Positions 61,382 through 64,000 of a DNA stretch of 64,000 bases are shown here, one piece after another (position 1 is the stretch's first letter; every line of letters begins with the position of its first letter). Under the pieces are notes generated by a model that was not told where the DNA came from, did not search any database, and was given only the letters and a program-made list of their open reading frames with translations. This DNA comes from VXLM01 sp965242665. GTDB taxonomy: Bacteria > Chloroflexota > Dehalococcoidia > Lucifugimonadales > VXLM01. The stretch covers positions 2,232,001-2,296,000 of the forward strand of contig OZ251484.1 in NCBI GenBank assembly GCA_965242665.1, in the 5' to 3' direction. The translations under genes were made by a program, and so were the position numbers.

Positions 61382-62428
61382 TCACACGGGGGTCTCGCCT
61401 GTACTCGAAGCCTCGTATCTCGACTTGACCGCAAGCGGATCGTCCTCTCCGCCTGGGGCATCGCTCGTACTGGAGGACTTTGGCGTCCAAGGACGCCGTA
61501 GCGAGATCTTCTCGCGAGGCAAGAATATGGCCGCGATGACGATGGCCGGCACGAAGAAGAACAAGTGGACGATGAAGGCGAAGGGAAATGCTGCTTCCTC
61601 TGCTACGCCGATTAGACCGAGGCCGTACACTACTGCGGCATGAAACGTGCCGATCGCACTGGGCGCCGCAGGAACGATCGTCGAAAAGGAAATCGTCACC
61701 AAGATGACCAACGTCGCGGCTATGGGAGACACATCGTCCAAGCGCACCGCGCGGGCGATGACCCACGCGGACAAGCCAACCAGCATCCAATACGCGAGGC
61801 TGGCCGCAAACGCCTTGACGAGGCGTCGCCGTTCATTGAACAAGTCGTTGAGCGAGTCTGAAAACGCCGCGAGGAATCGCACCCGCCTCACCAAACTCAG
61901 GGTCCGGCCCCGTGAGGAGAGTATCTGCAGAGCCGCCATCCCTGCCGCGATGCCAATCACTACCGACCAGACGAGAGGAGCGAATGTCCGTAGTTCGGAC
62001 ACGAATATGACCCCGACGCCGATGAGGAGCATACTCGAGAGCATGTCCACGATCCGCTCCATTCCGATGGCAGCCAGCACGGTCGACAGGCGAATCTTGT
62101 CCCTCATGGTCAAGACTCCCACCTGGGTGACCTCGCTGGCTACTCGAATGGGCATGACGTTGCCCAAGCCCAATCCTTCATGCTGTACGATGAACAGCCG
62201 AGGAATGGACGGCTGAGGGTCGATGAACAGCATTTGCCACCGCGCAGCGCGCAGCACAGACGCCCCCATGAACACCATGAAACCCACGACCAAGAGAGGA
62301 ATGGATGCGGACGTGATGTTGTCCCACACGTCGCTCCAGTCCAACCCACGGGCGAGGAACCAGCACAGACCGACGCTGATGCCGATTCCTATCAGGATCC
62401 TGCCGTATTTTATGGCTTGCTTCTTCAA
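61382..62428 (-). CDS. Flippase-like (YbhN/UPF0104, lysylphosphatidylglycerol synthase TM region) protein
   Basis: 348 residues with about seven to eight membrane helices. LRAARWQMLF and the MPIRVASEVTQVGVLTMRD block (normally R-x-G-E) and SFSTIVPAAPSAIGTFHAAV (normally P-x-P-G-G-x-G) are the family's two conserved regions. It probably moves or binds a polyprenyl-linked or aminoacylated lipid in the cytoplasmic membrane. Converges with the YbjQ-like gene and diverges from tatD. Confidence 0.87.
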   Translation of the reverse strand: MKKQAIKYGRILIGIGISVGLCWFLARGLDWSDVWDNITSASIPLLVVGFMVFMGASVLRAARWQMLFIDPQPSIPRLFIVQHEGLGLGNVMPIRVASEVTQVGVLTMRDKIRLSTVLAAIGMERIVDMLSSMLLIGVGVIFVSELRTFAPLVWSVVIGIAAGMAALQILSSRGRTLSLVRRVRFLAAFSDSLNDLFNERRRLVKAFAASLAYWMLVGLSAWVIARAVRLDDVSPIAATLVILVTISFSTIVPAAPSAIGTFHAAVVYGLGLIGVAEEAAFPFAFIVHLFFFVPAIVIAAIFLPREKISLRRPWTPKSSSTSDAPGGEDDPLAVKSRYEASSTGETPV

Positions 62429-62569
62429 GTCCGATATGTCTTTGACGCAGGGCGGGACTCTCCAAGAAAGATCGCCTTCGTCCCCGTACTTCGAGTCGAT
62501 GTGGCCAGCGCACCTCGCACCATATCACATTTGGACGCGCAAGTGCCCCCATATACGGAGCATCCGGTC

Positions 62570-63373
62570 GTGAGTATCATCGTTGATGCTCATTGTCACC
62601 TCGACGCGTACTCCGACGACCGGGAAATTGGCGAGATCGTGGCGCGCGCCCGTTCCGCCGGAGTCCGCCTGATCGTAAACGCGGGGACGACGGTGCGGTC
62701 CTCCCAACGCTGCGTCGATCTATCCAAGAAGTTCCCTGAGCTGTACGCAGGCGTCGGCATTCACCCGATGGATCTTACCGGCCCGGTGGATACCGACATG
62801 TACGGCCAACTCGTCGAATGCGCGCCCAATGGCGGCAAGGTGATCGTCGTCAGCGAAATCGGACTCGATTTCCTGGATGGGATGCCAGACCGCGCGATGC
62901 AGTATCAGGCCTTTCGAGCGCAGATCGGGCTGGCCCGCGAGATGAGGCTGCCTATCGTCTTCCACAGCAGAGAGGCGCACGATGAAGTGCTTCGCGTGCT
63001 CCGGGAAGAGCGCGCGTATGAGGTCGGCGGCGCAATGCACTACTTCCAAGGATCCAGAGACACCGCCCTCCGTGCGATAGACCTCGGGTTCTATATCTCT
63101 CTCGCAAAGCCTCTGCTGCGCCTGCCGTCCCTGCAGGCGGTCGCGTCCGAACTGCAGCTCGACCGCATCGTCCTAGAAACCGACTCCGCTCCTCAACCCT
63201 TCAAGGCAAATCGATGGAAGTGGACAGAACCGCGCCATCTCCGGGACATCGCAGACAAACTCGCCGCCCTCAAAGACGTCGACGCCGACTATGTGCGGCA
63301 GGTGACGACGCAGAATTTCTTCGACATGCTTGGGGAGCGGGGCACGGAGATCCGTTCTTCTCTGTCCGAATGA
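62570..63373 (+). CDS. tatD: TatD-family metal-dependent hydrolase
   Basis: 267 residues from the GTG at 62570 (ATACGGAGCATCCG upstream). VDAHCHLDAYSDD supplies the HxH ligands, YAGVGIHPMDLTG, VSEIGLDFLDGMP, PIVFHSREAHDEVL, GGAMHYFQGS and LETDSAPQPF complete the TatD metal site. It is a 3'-5' DNA exonuclease/phosphodiesterase-like enzyme in the cytoplasm. The metal Glu is in SEIGLD. Confidence 0.92.
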   Translation: MSIIVDAHCHLDAYSDDREIGEIVARARSAGVRLIVNAGTTVRSSQRCVDLSKKFPELYAGVGIHPMDLTGPVDTDMYGQLVECAPNGGKVIVVSEIGLDFLDGMPDRAMQYQAFRAQIGLAREMRLPIVFHSREAHDEVLRVLREERAYEVGGAMHYFQGSRDTALRAIDLGFYISLAKPLLRLPSLQAVASELQLDRIVLETDSAPQPFKANRWKWTEPRHLRDIADKLAALKDVDADYVRQVTTQNFFDMLGERGTEIRSSLSE

Positions 63374-63509
63374 CGCGATACTCTCTTGGCCTACCGAACC
63401 TGCCGCTCTGCGGCTGCTGCATAAGCGCCGAAAGTTCAAAGACGCGCCCCGTCCACCCTGGCGACTCTTTGGCATTGACGCGCGCTCCGCGTAGGCATAC
63501 CATCAATGT

Positions 63510-64000
63510 ATGCAATCTTCCGCGAAGACGAGCCTGCCAGCCGCCTTCATTCTCTCCATGCGTCCGAAGCAGTGGACGAAGAATCTCCTGGTCTTCATGG
63601 CGCTCTTCTTCACCATCGACCAAGCGTGGGAGCCGGCCGAGGTCGAAGCGGCGCTGCGTCTGCTTGCGAAGGCGGGAATTGCCTTCATCATCTTTTGCCT
63701 CATCAGCGGAGTCACCTACGTCGTCAACGACGTCTTGGACCGAGAAAACGACCGCATCCACCCAACGAAACGTCTTCGACCCATCGCCTCCGGCAACCTC
63801 CCGATTCCCGCTGCCCTGGCCGTATCGTCCGCAGTCGGAATCCTCGCTGTAGCCGGATCCTATATTCTCGAACCCGTCTTCGGACTCGTGGCGACGCTCT
63901 ACCTCGCGGCCTTGCTGCTCTATTCCTTCATCTTGAAGAGGATCGCCCTCGTCGACGTTCTTTCCATTAGCTCCGGGTTCATCCTGCGGGCCGTTGCCGG
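63510..64000 (+). CDS. UbiA-family prenyltransferase, decaprenyl-phosphate phosphoribosyltransferase-like (3' end outside window)
   Basis: The first 163 codons, from an ATG at 63510, run off the window with no stop. MRPKQWTKNLLVFMALFF and NDVLDRENDRIHPTKRLRPIASG, with its two Asp-rich Mg sites, match the DPPR synthase branch of UbiA (Rv3806c-like), which joins PRPP and polyprenyl phosphate for D-arabinose/ribose donor synthesis. Several membrane helices follow (FIIFCLISGVTYVV, LVATLYLAALLLYSFIL). Position and frame are clear; the exact acceptor cannot be told. Confidence 0.88.
   Translation, partial: MQSSAKTSLPAAFILSMRPKQWTKNLLVFMALFFTIDQAWEPAEVEAALRLLAKAGIAFIIFCLISGVTYVVNDVLDRENDRIHPTKRLRPIASGNLPIPAALAVSSAVGILAVAGSYILEPVFGLVATLYLAALLLYSFILKRIALVDVLSISSGFILRAVA

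Overview
The window reads as a chromosomal segment (or metagenome bin contig) of a fairly GC-rich bacterium. Several secreted proteins have a lipobox cysteine followed directly by Thr/Pro-rich 'PTPTP' linkers, and TTG/GTG starts, SMP-30, CocE, Gfo/Idh, cupin and acyl-CoA enzymes are common. Together with the repeat-rich, cassette-like accessory regions this points to a Chloroflexota (SAR202/Dehalococcoidia-like, free-living or sponge-associated) organism. That placement is inference from style of gene content, not from a marker-gene comparison.

Layout. 1-2.4 kb: three tandem zinc-ribbon/DUF4870-like membrane genes, the third cut short by a 748-bp element with perfect 24-bp inverted ends that carries a decayed lipoprotein gene. 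2.4-4.96 kb: a 40-repeat type I-E-like CRISPR array with a 61-bp period, bracketed by copies of a second, related I-E-type repeat; no cas genes are present. 4.96-6.08 kb: an internally deleted IS5-type element inserted in the last repeat. 6.2-14.4 kb: ordinary genes (DUF2461, RCC1-like lipoprotein, acetoacetate decarboxylase family, DUF503, M24 peptidase-like, serS). 14.4-18.6 kb: a three-gene operon of a large N6-type DNA methyltransferase, an unrecognised protein and a PIN nuclease, the best candidate for an undescribed defence-type module. 18.6-29.2 kb: bicupin, acetyl-CoA synthetase, a methyltransferase-HNH fusion, D-aminoacylase-type amidohydrolase, YihY, HtrA, tRNA-Asp and an oxidoreductase. 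29.3-31.5 kb: a second methyltransferase-HNH fusion sitting between the broken first 40 codons of an AAA ATPase and the broken C-terminus of a DUF4276 protein, with inverted repeats at its ends. 31.6-48.9 kb: housekeeping and catabolic genes (CocE hydrolase, rpsN, gyrA, WD40, M28 peptidase, type III Mod methylase without Res, SGNH, glutaryl-CoA dehydrogenase-like, metF-like, cupin, SelA-like, NIPSNAP), interrupted by arrays of the ATTCCC-N8-GGGAAT palindrome family. 49-54.1 kb: an ATPase gene between 111-bp direct repeats, then an AT-richer island of three paralogous membrane proteins and gene fragments. 54.1-64 kb: ogg, exonuclease-DinG helicase, dehydrogenase, SMP-30, small membrane genes, YbjQ, flippase-like, tatD and the start of a UbiA-type prenyltransferase.

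How it fits together. The accessory parts are layered: defence-like genes (CRISPR array, two MTase-HNH cassettes, orphan Mod, the MTase/PIN operon, ATPase/DUF4276 remnants) are repeatedly interrupted by small elements. The terminal sequence of the 748-bp lipoprotein element is nearly the same as the sequence just downstream of the first MTase-HNH gene, which suggests one family of inverted-repeat-bounded cassettes carrying different cargo. No integrase, recombinase or intact transposase is visible, so the mover would have to act in trans.
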